Below, one piece after another: positions 7,501 to 16,790 of a stretch of 51,272 bases of DNA. A program made the position numbers and the translations under genes. Origin of the DNA: a virus; the IMG/VR virus record IMGVR_UViG_3300027721_000022, positions 1 to 51,272 of that record. One strand, written 5' to 3'. The notes below the pieces were generated by a model. It was given only the letters and a program-made list of their open reading frames with translations, had not been told where the DNA came from and searched no databases. Position 1 is the stretch's first letter; each line of letters starts with the position of its first letter.

Positions 7501-10500
7501 ATCCTAACGATCTCGTTAATGTCATTAGTCTGCTGTAGTTTCTTAGTTACTTCCTGTGAGCGTTTTATTTCGGTTCCTTTACCAGGTACTGTAATTCCTC
7601 TTCCATCTCTGGATACTCCGATATTATCTCCTGATACGTCTCCCAATTTAGAGGAGTCTTTAGCTCCCTCCAACTCAACAATTCTTCCACTGACATTTTT
7701 TCTTGCTTTTTCATCTTTTAAAACATTTATGTATTCAGACCATTCAGTTATATTAGGGTCATTTGCTTCTTTGTATATATCTTCTTGTATTCCTTTTATA
7801 GTTTGTTCTCCTTTTGATAGCTTATCCCACAATCCAGATATCTTAGCTTTATATCCTGGCTTAGCTTTCTTTTCAGCTGGAAAAATAGCTCTAGCAGCTT
7901 CCCAAGTAATTGACTGTAATGCTCTAGCTTCAATTCCAAGTTCTACAGCTAACTCCCTATAAGCATCTGCATAAAAAGCAAATGTAGCTGGATCAAAATT
8001 AACTTCGTAATCATTAGATGCTAATGGCTTAAATAAAGCAATAGCCATAGCATGAGTATCAATTGTAACAGCTCTCTTGTCAGATGGATCTGCAATATTC
8101 ATGTAAAAGTTTCTAACCTTATTTGCTTCTCCTAATTGATTAGATATATTTTCAATACTTCCATTTCTAAATATAGACACTCCTTTTGCAATAACATCAT
8201 ATCCACTGAAAGAAGAATCTCCTGTTTGATCTATATCTATTGAAGTTCCAGTAGGTATTCTTATAGGTGCTTTTCTACTTAATTTAGTATCATAATAAGA
8301 CCTTATAAATATAGCGGCATCTTTATCAGATAATTCAGATAATTTTTTACCTACTGATTCTTTAAGTGTAGGAATATATGAAACCTGTGCTGCATATTTT
8401 TTTGATTTAGATACATAATAATTAAATAACTCCTTAGTAAATATATCATCTTTTTTAGAACTCATTAAATCCATTATAACATCTGCCAAATGTAAATTAT
8501 CAAACCAAGGCATTTGTGGAGATTGAGTAGCTATAATAGCAGCAGATTGTTCATTAGTTACGCCATATTTTTTAGACATATCTTGTGCAATTAAATTTGC
8601 ACCATCATACCACAATTTACTTATTTTTCTAATTGTAGGAGAAACTGAATTATATACAGATAAAAGATTTGCTTTTACAATATCCTTAGATTTATTATAA
8701 ATAGCTTCTGATTTAGCAATAAGTTCTTTATCAGTTAATTTTTTTGCATTTTTACCTAAACCATAAAACAAATCTTTGTATAACGAATCTTTAATTGTTT
8801 TAGATTTAATATCTAATACCATATTTAATTGATCGTTCAAGTCTTTTGTTTTAACAATATCTTTAATGTATTTTATAGAGTCTTGTAAAGATTGTATTGT
8901 AGCAAGTTTTTCTTCTTTAGAAAAGTCTTCAGATACTTTTTTCTTCTTTACCTTATCTACTTCTTTTGATAAAGATTTTATTTTAGATTCTAATTTCTTT
9001 TTATTATTTTCTAATATTTTATTTATATCTGCTTTTTCGGCTCCTATTAAATTATCTTTTAATTCTTGTTTTACATCAATATTAAAAGTGTTATAATTAC
9101 TTAGTTTAGAAGCAACTGTATTGTAACTTGCTGGAGCGTTTATCTTTACGTTTTCTTGGTTTATTTCTCCAGAAAATGAAACAAATTTTTCTTTAGCTTT
9201 TGTTTTTTTCTGTATCCATGTAGGTATAGATTTTCCTTTTACAGTTTTAGAAACTACTTCTTTAGCTATATTAGTAGACTCGTCTTCAGAGAGTTGTCTT
9301 CTAATTTTATTAATAATTCCTTTTTCTTTAGCTTTAAATATAGCCACATCCTCCGCACTAATAACCTCACCAGTGGATATCTTTCCAGCTAGTGTGTTGA
9401 GCAAGTCTATTACCTCGTTATCTGTGAACGGCTTAAGTCCAAATGTCTTAGCCAGTGCGTCTAACCATCTCTTAACTATACTCTTGTTAGCTGGAGACAT
9501 CTTTGGATACCCGTCAGCTATTATACCGATTAACTCTGCAAGTCTCTCCTCATCCCTGATAGTCTTGTCTGTGTACCTTGCAGCGAACGCGTCCAGCTCA
9601 GCCCTTAGCTCTGGACTTGCAGTCTTGTATACAGCGTCAACCATACGGGCGGTTATCTCCTGAACGGCCTTATCTCCCTTTATCTTGTCTAGGATCACAG
9701 CATGGAACACCTCGTGAGCAACAGTCCTGCCGTTTGCCTTCTGTTTATTTATGTGGATTACCTTGTCTCCTCCTGCACTGTATATGTACATACCACCAGA
9801 ACCTGACTCTCCTGTAGCGTTCTTATAAGCCTCGTTAGTCTCGTGAACAATAAACTCAACACCAGGAAGGATTCCCTTTAGTGCCTCCTTGGCGTTGTCA
9901 ACCTGTGACATTCTAAAGCCCTTGTCACTCTCATCAAATAGTTTTGCTAGGCCCTCAAGCTCCGTGTCGATGGATGGCTCTAAAAACGAGTCTCTATAAG
10001 CCATAGCCTCGTCGTAGTCATCAAAAGTCTTCTCCTCTATGTCTAGCTTACCCTCTGGGTCGTAGACCATTGCAACCACATCTGGAGTGCCGTGCTTCTC
10101 CTTGTTCCATCCTTCTGGAGCATACTCCTCATTAAAAGGAACCCTAGATACAACTCGAAATCCGTTCTTCTCGTACAGCTTTGTTAGGTATCCATCAAAG
10201 TTATCCAACTTCTTACCACCGATCTTTACTCTTTCTCCTTGAACTGCTTGAGCTGTACCTTTAGCTGACTTATCATACTTGAACATTCCAACCATGTTAC
10301 CATCTTCGGTAACTATACCCATCCCACCTTGTTTGTCTACTAATCTTCCGTTCTTAGCAGCGTCTAAAATAACTTCGTCTGAAGGAATATCTACAGACCA
10401 ATACTGTTCTGGATCACTTTCTTTTATATTTGTAATCCTTTCTTTGTATATTCTAGCTAGCTCTTCTGGTCCTTCAGCTTTTTTAGTACCTGGCTCAGTA

Positions 10501-13271
10501 ACTTCAACTGCTGCTGCTTGGGTAGCTTCTTCAGCCTCTCTAAGTTGTCGATTGAGTTCTTCATCGTTTTCTAATATTTCGTTTATAGCTTGTCTCTGTT
10601 CTGGTGTCTCTGTCTGCTTTAGTAGGACCTGATACGCAGCATCTTCCGCAACCTGTCCCTCGTACATGACGGTCTTTCCAGCGTCATCCTTTAAGGACAC
10701 AGCCTTAACATTCCCGTCGTTGTCGTACTCGATACCATAGTTAGGTAACTCTGACTGCATATTCCACTCGTTCTCTCCTACCTTAACCTTACCCTCTGGA
10801 GTTACGCTTACCATCTCCTCCTGTGGCTTAATTCCTAGTTCCTCTACGGTCTTGTCAGATATCTCATCTATATTTCCAAGGTCGTATATCTTCTTGTTCT
10901 TATCCTCGAATATAACCCTCTGACCCTCCTGGTACACGTCACCATCGATAGGGGTCTCTAGCTTAACGCCAGCCTGTGACTCAAGCGTAGCGGGTCTGTT
11001 TATAACGTCTGTTACCTTCTGCCCTGATGGTTTTATTTCAGTAGGTTTTACCTCTTCTACTGCAGGTTCTTCTACTGCAACTTCTTCTACTGCAGGTGCT
11101 TCAACAACTGGCATCTTAGCCAACTCTCTAATCTTAGTGTCTATAGCGGTAATCTCCTCGTTTATATCTGGATGAAATGCAGTATCTATGGTCTTCTTTT
11201 TTTCTTCTAAGTTCTTCTTTTGAACTAGCAAGTCTATCTGATCAGCGGTTACATTCTCTGGAGCGTTAGATACTGCAACTGAAACGTCATTAGCAAACTT
11301 GTATGCAGTTATAAGGGCCTCCTTAGCCTTCTGATCATTTAAAGGAGAGTCTATCTCATCAAGAAAAGCGTCCTGTAGATCGTATATATTACTATGGATG
11401 CTATTGTATAAGTCCTTCTTGTTTTGTTTAAACTTTTGATTTACAGAAACAGTACCCAAGGCTCCAGATAATAGTGCAGTTGTAGCTACTAACTCCTTCT
11501 GTCTACTCATATTAAAGAACTCAGAGTTCTTGTGGTTTAGTAGTAGTGAGTACTTAAGGGCATCCTCAGTTGCTAGTATAACCTCTTCTTCTCCTAACTC
11601 TAAGGCCATACCCTTAAAGAAGTCCTTTGTTACATTCTTTGTGGCCTGCTTTGTGACTGCCTGCTTTAGATTTCCTTTGAATAATGACTTTAATGAAGCC
11701 CCTGTTAAAGAGTCAAGATACTTGTAATCAGGCATTATGTTTTCAGACACCCCCTCAGCTAATGCCATAACATTTGCATAAAGAAAGGCTTTTGAGTCGT
11801 CCATACCTATTTCTTTAGCTTCTCTATAGCTATCTGCAATAGTTACCTTGTACGCAGTCTCAACAACCCTTAACTTATCTGCAAAGTCCTTACTGTACTT
11901 TGGATTTATTAACTGAGATATCATTGACTGAGGAGTACCCTCTATCCTTCCCTTCTTTACATCACTCATTATCTTTAATGTAAACGGAAGTGTCTTAGCA
12001 ATAGTCTTTCCTGCACTATAGTAACTTGGATTAAATTCTCCGTCAACTACAATGTTACCCCTCTCTGTCTGAGAGCTAGGAAGAAAGTTAAGATTTGTTG
12101 TATCATTTATAAGGTCCATTGTAGCCTCTATAGGCGTGTAGTCCTCTGGTCTAGATATTCCAGTTAACTGGTTAAACTTTTCTGCTACCATTAAAACTAG
12201 ACTAGGAATACCAGTGCGTGCCTTAGCACCAACTTGAACTGTGCCTTCCGCAAATGTAGATATAAGATCCAGTGTATCTGGTATAAAACCCTCGTACTTA
12301 CTGTTAGGTATTGCCTCATCAATATCCCTGTTTATATCTGTTATCTTAAAGTTATTCTTTAGTAATTTCTCAGAGTAATCTAAAGCTAACTGAGAATTAA
12401 ATGCATCACTACTATCTTTAAAATCCTTCTGAAATTTTAATTTCTCTTCAAGTGGAATAGCTGGATTATCCTTTATGTTTTTAATGTAGTTATCTGCATC
12501 ATTTTTTAATATATTGTACTTGTCATTAATTACCTCAGTCTTTGCTGAATTTATTATTGCCTCCTTGGCCTCAACAGGAAGAGCTCCCTTGTACCACTTT
12601 ACCTTAGTCTCTTCTGGAGCGTCATCAAATCTATCTATAATTTTATCCTCTACGTCTTTATTTAGATTTATTATATCAGTCGTGAAGTACGAATACTTTC
12701 CGTCTGTAGCTCCGTAAACAAGTCTCTCAAGTGATGGATCCAATAACCCCCCAGCCTGCCTTTGTATCTGCTTAATAGCTGTCTGAGCTGGCTCAAACTC
12801 TTGGTCAAGTTGAGCCTTCTGTTTTTGTAGTGCCTGGTACGTACCCTCTGTAGTTAGGTCCTCAGGTCTTCTTCCTAGTCTAGTATTTCTTTCTTCAAGG
12901 TCAGATAGCTGTTGTTCAACCGCCTTCTTCTCGTCAGAAACCATTCTATAGTACTTATTAGGTTTTGTCTCAAGTGGAGTTGACTCAACTAGTACAGGCT
13001 GTTTAGTTTCATACATAACAGAAGATGCAGGACGTCCCATTGGAGTCTCTGGAAATAGTACAGAAGGCTTCTTCTTTACAGGTGGACTAGGCGGCCCACC
13101 TAAACCATCCGATTCCTGTTGAGGTTCCTGTGCGCCTGTAGCCAAAGAAGTATACAGATCTTGAGGTTGTGAGTCTGATCCCCACAGTTCCTCTTGAGAA
13201 CGAGGCTTTGAATCTACTTTTTTTTTTAAACCTAATGGATCATTTTTTTTAATTCCTAGCGGGTCTATCAT
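4572..13271 (-). CDS. Giant polyvalent virion protein (probably ejected)
   Basis: A 2899-residue multidomain protein of the large polyvalent type that some phages carry in the virion and inject with DNA. In order: a Pro-rich N terminus; an acidic VEE-type repeat linker near 718-745; a GNAT-like unit about 975-1075 (GGMGIVTEDG to GTPDVVAMV); a zincin domain with HEVFH near 1185-1189 and a later E in ERLAELIG; a region about 1307-1860 with IATQSPQMPW and VTIDTHAMA, like DUF7178; and an LPD38-like C-terminal region about 2150-2700 with GNPLFIIGNT, FPYFNAALQGI and a hydrophobic segment near 2506-2534. The hydrophobic part may help membrane passage. It is the last gene of the virion operon, after two other candidate ejection proteins. 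The domain names are by recognition. The AT-rich middle differs sharply from its flanks. Confidence 0.85.
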   Translation of the reverse strand: MIDPLGIKKNDPLGLKKKVDSKPRSQEELWGSDSQPQDLYTSLATGAQEPQQESDGLGGPPSPPVKKKPSVLFPETPMGRPASSVMYETKQPVLVESTPLETKPNKYYRMVSDEKKAVEQQLSDLEERNTRLGRRPEDLTTEGTYQALQKQKAQLDQEFEPAQTAIKQIQRQAGGLLDPSLERLVYGATDGKYSYFTTDIINLNKDVEDKIIDRFDDAPEETKVKWYKGALPVEAKEAIINSAKTEVINDKYNILKNDADNYIKNIKDNPAIPLEEKLKFQKDFKDSSDAFNSQLALDYSEKLLKNNFKITDINRDIDEAIPNSKYEGFIPDTLDLISTFAEGTVQVGAKARTGIPSLVLMVAEKFNQLTGISRPEDYTPIEATMDLINDTTNLNFLPSSQTERGNIVVDGEFNPSYYSAGKTIAKTLPFTLKIMSDVKKGRIEGTPQSMISQLINPKYSKDFADKLRVVETAYKVTIADSYREAKEIGMDDSKAFLYANVMALAEGVSENIMPDYKYLDSLTGASLKSLFKGNLKQAVTKQATKNVTKDFFKGMALELGEEEVILATEDALKYSLLLNHKNSEFFNMSRQKELVATTALLSGALGTVSVNQKFKQNKKDLYNSIHSNIYDLQDAFLDEIDSPLNDQKAKEALITAYKFANDVSVAVSNAPENVTADQIDLLVQKKNLEEKKKTIDTAFHPDINEEITAIDTKIRELAKMPVVEAPAVEEVAVEEPAVEEVKPTEIKPSGQKVTDVINRPATLESQAGVKLETPIDGDVYQEGQRVIFEDKNKKIYDLGNIDEISDKTVEELGIKPQEEMVSVTPEGKVKVGENEWNMQSELPNYGIEYDNDGNVKAVSLKDDAGKTVMYEGQVAEDAAYQVLLKQTETPEQRQAINEILENDEELNRQLREAEEATQAAAVEVTEPGTKKAEGPEELARIYKERITNIKESDPEQYWSVDIPSDEVILDAAKNGRLVDKQGGMGIVTEDGNMVGMFKYDKSAKGTAQAVQGERVKIGGKKLDNFDGYLTKLYEKNGFRVVSRVPFNEEYAPEGWNKEKHGTPDVVAMVYDPEGKLDIEEKTFDDYDEAMAYRDSFLEPSIDTELEGLAKLFDESDKGFRMSQVDNAKEALKGILPGVEFIVHETNEAYKNATGESGSGGMYIYSAGGDKVIHINKQKANGRTVAHEVFHAVILDKIKGDKAVQEITARMVDAVYKTASPELRAELDAFAARYTDKTIRDEERLAELIGIIADGYPKMSPANKSIVKRWLDALAKTFGLKPFTDNEVIDLLNTLAGKISTGEVISAEDVAIFKAKEKGIINKIRRQLSEDESTNIAKEVVSKTVKGKSIPTWIQKKTKAKEKFVSFSGEINQENVKINAPASYNTVASKLSNYNTFNIDVKQELKDNLIGAEKADINKILENNKKKLESKIKSLSKEVDKVKKKKVSEDFSKEEKLATIQSLQDSIKYIKDIVKTKDLNDQLNMVLDIKSKTIKDSLYKDLFYGLGKNAKKLTDKELIAKSEAIYNKSKDIVKANLLSVYNSVSPTIRKISKLWYDGANLIAQDMSKKYGVTNEQSAAIIATQSPQMPWFDNLHLADVIMDLMSSKKDDIFTKELFNYYVSKSKKYAAQVSYIPTLKESVGKKLSELSDKDAAIFIRSYYDTKLSRKAPIRIPTGTSIDIDQTGDSSFSGYDVIAKGVSIFRNGSIENISNQLGEANKVRNFYMNIADPSDKRAVTIDTHAMAIALFKPLASNDYEVNFDPATFAFYADAYRELAVELGIEARALQSITWEAARAIFPAEKKAKPGYKAKISGLWDKLSKGEQTIKGIQEDIYKEANDPNITEWSEYINVLKDEKARKNVSGRIVELEGAKDSSKLGDVSGDNIGVSRDGRGITVPGKGTEIKRSQEVTKKLQQTNDINEIVRIAKEAKYSDAAISAFLKDKGFSDAEITSALSTDRPSVNKIYEDSKKAIDDKKKRVSIKDLAPFLRKSLLDRQAYIKRVINRIDNKSAKKAYDLLVTKAGASALASERFKRAEKKIYGGLSSEDVSTLDKIIYAKRMVAVNESRAKLGLEPYKGMDGYSIDDANRDLADFKNSLGDKKFNDLSNRATEYFDVFKLNLKKLYESGRISEETYESLKDTEYSPIKTIKYIIGDNLSVDEIDTQAKSLGISRNDIMKLSDNNENEIILDSKWLLAMSINSVEGRAFENNMLREFDKAIKEATPEEKKAFEDIILDNPVVGTKKDGGLKYKYDDTRLPVGYTKVSYFNDSNKVEIVLKDQYAKQLLDVKNKNKALETLGKLTGTKILRFFATGGNPLFIIGNTAVDFQNIAFFSDVYSKFKPMATAQLARDYTKNFVKKLFVSNEYNKVFNEYINHGGALDYMASDGLRSLESMNPVKGVTKAVQKGLVAYGRAMSLLGETSEVAFRLSVFQKVKEDSIKEFKKENNREPNAQELDDIMWNAGRQSRETMDFSQGGDVAKNIDAVFPYFNAALQGIRRPIDFAKKDPVGFSSSVLQYTVMASSLAAGSFAMLINAVGGDDDEDRAKKIMDAMNSLSEYEKANYHIMFTGEKNKDGEYEYYRVKKLPVLSVISTVAEQLIYKEFFNSKGIDYDMDSKVMLEAVNKSNPLPVTVQEVAGKNPVASGLVSYWANKDTFTGDKIFREPDNKKILPEAEGMFDDRVDQIYKDLAPGFGLSPARTKVMVEKVITSANTNPTIPLIYSAYDGLFNKSDGLGSEVKEAMSGVGDAFGKKVVRYTDKKIIRYKDQDEREYQESVIETKVWNSEQKVYNEIKKKYDGGGNLTNKELIDLVKENFEPMDYMKYAKKYNTYIHNMNIDKSVLDIIFEDVPEVQAMKLNQRYGPNLEGEELKELGKAMNSAGKRINNKSIYIYNKKYKNRNKAQ
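7680..9350 (-). other. AT-rich domain-sized segment inside the giant gene
   Basis: Within the 2899-residue gene, roughly residues 1307-1864, the DNA becomes strikingly AT-rich with A/T-ending codons. By hand count 8641-8700 has 12 G+C of 60, against 32 of 60 at 9541-9600 just outside. The segment matches the DUF7178-like region plus a Lys-rich coiled-coil linker. The frame is uninterrupted. It looks like a domain exchanged by recombination. Confidence 0.7.
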
Positions 13272-13273
13272 AA

Positions 13274-14767
13274 TTATATTTTATAACTTTTAACATCTTC
13301 TTCAGTATATCCCATATCTTTCAATTGCTTCAATGTATATGTCTTTCCTTTTATTTTATAAGAAGAACTTTTTGTTTTAGTAGCACCACCACTTGTTTTT
13401 AAACTTTGAAGCTGACCTTTATCAACTCCTAACTGTTTTAATATAGAAGTAAACGCCGCGTCTCCTTCTTTTACGGTAACAGTATTCATTTTTTTACCTG
13501 ATGCGAAGTCAAACTCGTCCTTTACTCCAGTATAATTATCATATAATAAGTACAAACTCTTGAGTCTTGGAGAGTATCCTATTTGTGTAATATTCTGAAC
13601 GTCACCGCTCTTTCCTATTGAAATTGCAGCGTTTCTAACATCTACAACAGTCTTTCCTTTCATTCCTTTATCTGGAGTTGGATCTCCAAATATAGGTTGC
13701 TTAGCTTGGTACTCTAACAACTGTCCAGCAGTAAGTCCCTTATCTCCGCCTCCACCACCGCCACTGCTTACAGTCTTAATAGGCTCTGCCTCGTATCCAA
13801 GCTGTGATCTTAGGTTATCCTCAACAGCCTTCTCTGCCTCAGCCATCTGTGCTTTTGTAAATCCAGAGGGGTTGTAGTTCCCAGTTCCGTCTAACTTATA
13901 TGTGATCAGTTTCCCTGCCTTAGAGAGCTCTTTTTCTTGATCGGTATACTTACTAGGGTCTGTCTGGAATGTAGCCTTATATCCACCCACAGTGTCCATC
14001 AGGACGCTTCCAATTGCCCTATCTGTTGATAGAACACTGTTTGCAATCTGCTTGGACATGTTTGAGTAGCCTGGCCTTGCTGTTGGGTCCGATACCATGC
14101 TTCCAGCGGTCATCTTCTTGAACTCTGCAATCTTATTATTCTTAGCAACCTCAGCAGTCACGTTCACCTTTAACGGGGTGTCTCCCATCAACTTTAATAA
14201 GGTAGTAGCGCTAGTAGGTTGAAACTTTGTTGTGTCTATCTTACCAGTCTTGTCGTACTCTGCAGCGTACAGGTTGCCACTGGCTGGATCTATGTAGGCC
14301 TTCTTATTCTGTAGGTCCTGCATGCTTCCAAGTTTCTCCATCATGTCGGCAGCCTGCTGTCCAACAAGTCCCTTATTTTGAAGATCTACGAACTTGTCAT
14401 AGTTAGCGTTCCAGTTCTTAGAAACACCAGTAAATGCTGCCCATGAGTCCTTCTGGTTCTGAAGGTTCATCTTGTACTGGTTGGGGTCTATCTTGCCCTG
14501 CTTCAGAAGTTTCTGTTGCATTAGAGTGTACTGCTTGGTAGAGTTGGCCGCATCCTGTATGAATGTTCCCATAGATTGGCTGTGTCCAACATCCACCTTG
14601 TTAATCTCGTCAACATAACTCTGGGTTACATCGTCGATCTCCTTACGCTTTGCCTCCCTGCCCTCTTCAATCTTTGTTAGATTCTGTGTAAGGTCGCTTG
14701 CAATCTTACCCCAGTCAACTATAGGGTTACCTGCCTCACCTCTGTCCTTATATCCGTAGTATTCCAT
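13274..14767 (-). CDS. Internal virion or ejection protein, 497 residues
   Basis: A helical protein without signal peptide or clear membrane spans. Residues 1-130 are coiled-coil-like (IEEGREAKRKEIDDVTQSYVDEI). Later there is a Gly-rich linker (SGGGGGGDKG) near residue 340, and a basic C terminus (TKTKSSSYKIKGKTYTLKQLKDMGYTEED) that looks like a small SAP- or HeH-type nucleic-acid-binding helix-turn. Position between the giant protein and the Ala-rich protein suggests an internal core protein ejected with DNA. The last part of the gene (13274-13700) is more AT-rich than the rest, again pointing to modular exchange. Two bases separate it from the giant gene. Role inferred from context. Confidence 0.65.
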   Translation of the reverse strand: MEYYGYKDRGEAGNPIVDWGKIASDLTQNLTKIEEGREAKRKEIDDVTQSYVDEINKVDVGHSQSMGTFIQDAANSTKQYTLMQQKLLKQGKIDPNQYKMNLQNQKDSWAAFTGVSKNWNANYDKFVDLQNKGLVGQQAADMMEKLGSMQDLQNKKAYIDPASGNLYAAEYDKTGKIDTTKFQPTSATTLLKLMGDTPLKVNVTAEVAKNNKIAEFKKMTAGSMVSDPTARPGYSNMSKQIANSVLSTDRAIGSVLMDTVGGYKATFQTDPSKYTDQEKELSKAGKLITYKLDGTGNYNPSGFTKAQMAEAEKAVEDNLRSQLGYEAEPIKTVSSGGGGGGDKGLTAGQLLEYQAKQPIFGDPTPDKGMKGKTVVDVRNAAISIGKSGDVQNITQIGYSPRLKSLYLLYDNYTGVKDEFDFASGKKMNTVTVKEGDAAFTSILKQLGVDKGQLQSLKTSGGATKTKSSSYKIKGKTYTLKQLKDMGYTEEDVKSYKI

Positions 14768-14771
14768 TTAT

Positions 14772-15584
14772 TTATTGATCAAAAGAATTTGCATATTTAT
14801 CGTACCAACTTCCAGCCTCTTTTTGAAGCTGAGATAATGTCTTTCTTGGAGCAGTTACTCCAGAAACCATATTAGGATTATTCATAGGTCCAAATGCAGA
14901 AGGAGCACTAATTGAGCTAGTAGGAATTGTTCCAGGTGATCCAAAACTAGATGATGAATAATTAACTCCTCCAAACCCAGATGCATTACCAGGTTGTCCA
15001 GCTATAGAAGTATCGGTAACTGGAGCTCCAGTATTCCCATACAAAGGAGCTGCCTGTAATGCCATTTGCCCTAATCCAGCTACACTAGATGCTATTCCTC
15101 CGTAAGCTCTCATCTTAGCAGCCTCTGCATTTGCTGCAGCTGCCTGCGCACCAATAGCGCGTTCCTGGTTCATCTTAGCTATCTGGTCCCTGTTTGCCAT
15201 CTTCTCCTTCATCTGAGCAGCCTCTAACGAGAACAGGTCCTCCCTCATCTGGTTTGTTGTTATAGCCTGAGCCTCTGTGGCTGCAGCCTGAACCTTTCCA
15301 ACACCAGCGGCAAGTGACCTAGTGTCTGCCTCCTGTAGCGCCTGAAGCGCCTGCATCTGCTGTGCGGTTCCCTCTCTTCCAGCCTGCTGGTAGGCCTCCA
15401 TAGGTAGCTGTACGCCACCTGCAAACTCCTTCTGGTACTCTGCCTCTGCCTTTGCTGCAGCCTCGCTAGCTGCCTGCTCTGCTGCAGACTGAGCCTTTGA
15501 CTGCTTGGCCGCTGCCGCTAGGTTCATCCCTATTGACGCTGCTGTTCCTACTGCTGCTATAGCTACTCCTGTTACTAATGCCAT
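14772..15584 (-). CDS. Ala-rich internal virion protein
   Basis: A 270-residue protein. It has a hydrophobic N terminus (ALVTGVAIAAVGTAASIGMNLAAAA, about residues 2-27), then a long Ala/Gln/Glu-rich helix with heptad character to about 180, then a Gly/Ser/Pro-rich tail. The form is typical of internal virion proteins that build an ejection channel in podoviruses. It directly precedes the 497-residue and giant proteins in the operon, consistent with a three-protein ejection set. The coding for the C-terminal third (14772-15115) is AT-rich while the helical part is GC-rich, so the tail may have been replaced. No enzymatic motif. Confidence 0.65.
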   Translation of the reverse strand: MALVTGVAIAAVGTAASIGMNLAAAAKQSKAQSAAEQAASEAAAKAEAEYQKEFAGGVQLPMEAYQQAGREGTAQQMQALQALQEADTRSLAAGVGKVQAAATEAQAITTNQMREDLFSLEAAQMKEKMANRDQIAKMNQERAIGAQAAAANAEAAKMRAYGGIASSVAGLGQMALQAAPLYGNTGAPVTDTSIAGQPGNASGFGGVNYSSSSFGSPGTIPTSSISAPSAFGPMNNPNMVSGVTAPRKTLSQLQKEAGSWYDKYANSFDQ

Positions 15585-15585
15585 T

Positions 15586-15990
15586 CTATAATATTTTTAT
15601 CATTTCTAAACATCCCTTGGATCCCTTTACGTATCCAAGTTCCTCGTATATATTTATTAGACTCTCGTTCTTTAGAGACACGTACGTGTACTTTGCCCCT
15701 ACGTTCTTTAGTATATTTCCTAGTGAGTTAATAAGAGTTGACAGATATAACTTCCTGTTCTCTTTATTTCTGTACTCTATATTTGATACCACAAACTCAA
15801 CCCATCCAACCTTAGAGTTTGTCATGTAGACAAATCCAGCACATACTGGAACCTCCTTGTCGTATATAATTAGACCACCTGTTGCGTCCTCTGGAAGGAA
15901 GTCCCTAGGAGGTGCCGACCATCTCCAGTCCTTCCACCACTTTGTAAGTATCTCGTCGTAGTCGCTATGCTCTAACTTTCGTATATACAT
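15586..15990 (-). CDS. GNAT-like acetyltransferase phage protein
   Basis: A 134-residue protein matching short GNAT proteins found beside phage structural genes: the opening IRKLEHSDYDEILTKWWKDW, PPRDFLPEDATGGLIIYD, CAGFVYMTNSKVGWVEFVVSN, and a C-terminal helix-strand (SLINIYEELGYVKG). The usual R/Q-x-x-G-x-G/A acetyl-CoA loop is not clear, so it may be degenerate or non-catalytic. It has its own promoter at 15995, so it starts a transcript that runs into the ejection protein genes. Such proteins are often encoded in tail modules, and a structural role is also possible. Confidence 0.75.
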   Translation of the reverse strand: MYIRKLEHSDYDEILTKWWKDWRWSAPPRDFLPEDATGGLIIYDKEVPVCAGFVYMTNSKVGWVEFVVSNIEYRNKENRKLYLSTLINSLGNILKNVGAKYTYVSLKNESLINIYEELGYVKGSKGCLEMIKIL

Positions 15991-15994
15991 ACTG

Positions 15995-16002
15995 CAAAGG
16001 TA
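15995..16002 (-). promoter_or_regulatory. Bacteroidota-type promoter -7 element
   Basis: The minus strand reads TACCTTTG five bases before the ATG at 15990, matching TAnnTTTG. The leader would be extremely short or absent. It would drive the GNAT gene and the internal virion genes downstream. A TTG-type -33 element is not evident. Confidence 0.5.
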
Positions 16003-16010
16003 GTGAATTT

Positions 16011-16778
16011 TTAAGGATTACTTTTGAAAATACTTGACTGCACATTGTACAACTGTACCCTAGTAGTTGCGGTATTCTCTAACTCAAACTGCATGAAGTA
16101 CCCCCTCAGTCCATAAGACTCAGCCTGTAGGTTCTTAGAGCATATCACCATGTCAGTTACAAGCGGAAGACTTCCTCCTAAAACAGATGCGTTTACCGTT
16201 ATAGACTTAGCAGTCCTTGACATAACAGGTCCTATGAACCGTGTTGACGGCACTGCATTAGACACTATCGCTCCAGCGTATACGTCACTGCCTGTGCTTA
16301 TAATACTTCCTATATCTCCTGCAAATGTTACAACAACAGCAGCTGGATTAGACGTATCAACAGATGTTGGCACACCTATACCGTGGTTAGACCTAAGCTT
16401 AGGGTCGTTATTATTTGATGCCCCACGTATATACGCAAAGTATCCTCCCTCCTTCTCAATAAATTGAGATTTAGAGGCTGTACCCTTAGAAAGATCCGTG
16501 TAGAACGTACAGTCCCAAGGAGTGTCGTTGTTTGTAACAAATGTGTTGAAGTTCTTCACAACATTTGGTTGTACGTTGAATACCCCAGCCACTTTTGATA
16601 TATATGGTGGTGGTGCGTCATAGAACTGGTTCCTTGTCTCGTTTACGTTGTGTCTCCACAGGTTGCCACCCTTAAATGTGTAGAAGTAGCTGTTCATCCC
16701 GATCATCTTCTCTGGTTCGTAAGAAAAGAATGATGGCCACCCCTTTGAAGCCTCGCTGTATACTAGTGTGTTTGCCAT
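16011..16778 (-). CDS. Tail or virion structural protein, 255 residues
   Basis: A beta-rich protein opening ANTLVYSEASKGWPSFFSYEPEKMIGMNSYFYTFKGGNLWRHN. This type of protein recurs in the tail modules of Bacteroidota podoviruses, where it seems to be part of the tail or a head-tail stabiliser. The middle has strand-turn-strand repeats (SDVYAGAIVSNAVPSTRFIGPVMSRTAKSITV), and the end carries FMQFELENTATTRVQLYNV. No signal peptide or catalytic motif. It is encoded directly after the FN3-containing protein and the 1471-residue tail protein, so it is probably made with them. Structural role by resemblance and context. Confidence 0.65.
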   Translation of the reverse strand: MANTLVYSEASKGWPSFFSYEPEKMIGMNSYFYTFKGGNLWRHNVNETRNQFYDAPPPYISKVAGVFNVQPNVVKNFNTFVTNNDTPWDCTFYTDLSKGTASKSQFIEKEGGYFAYIRGASNNNDPKLRSNHGIGVPTSVDTSNPAAVVVTFAGDIGSIISTGSDVYAGAIVSNAVPSTRFIGPVMSRTAKSITVNASVLGGSLPLVTDMVICSKNLQAESYGLRGYFMQFELENTATTRVQLYNVQSSIFKSNP

Positions 16779-16790
16779 ATTGTTATTTTA

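Noticed and set aside
7351-7962. A 203-residue plus-strand frame inside the giant gene, and others like it
   Set aside because: They are Ser/Leu-rich antisense shadows caused by codon bias of the minus-strand gene, with no start leader or promoter.
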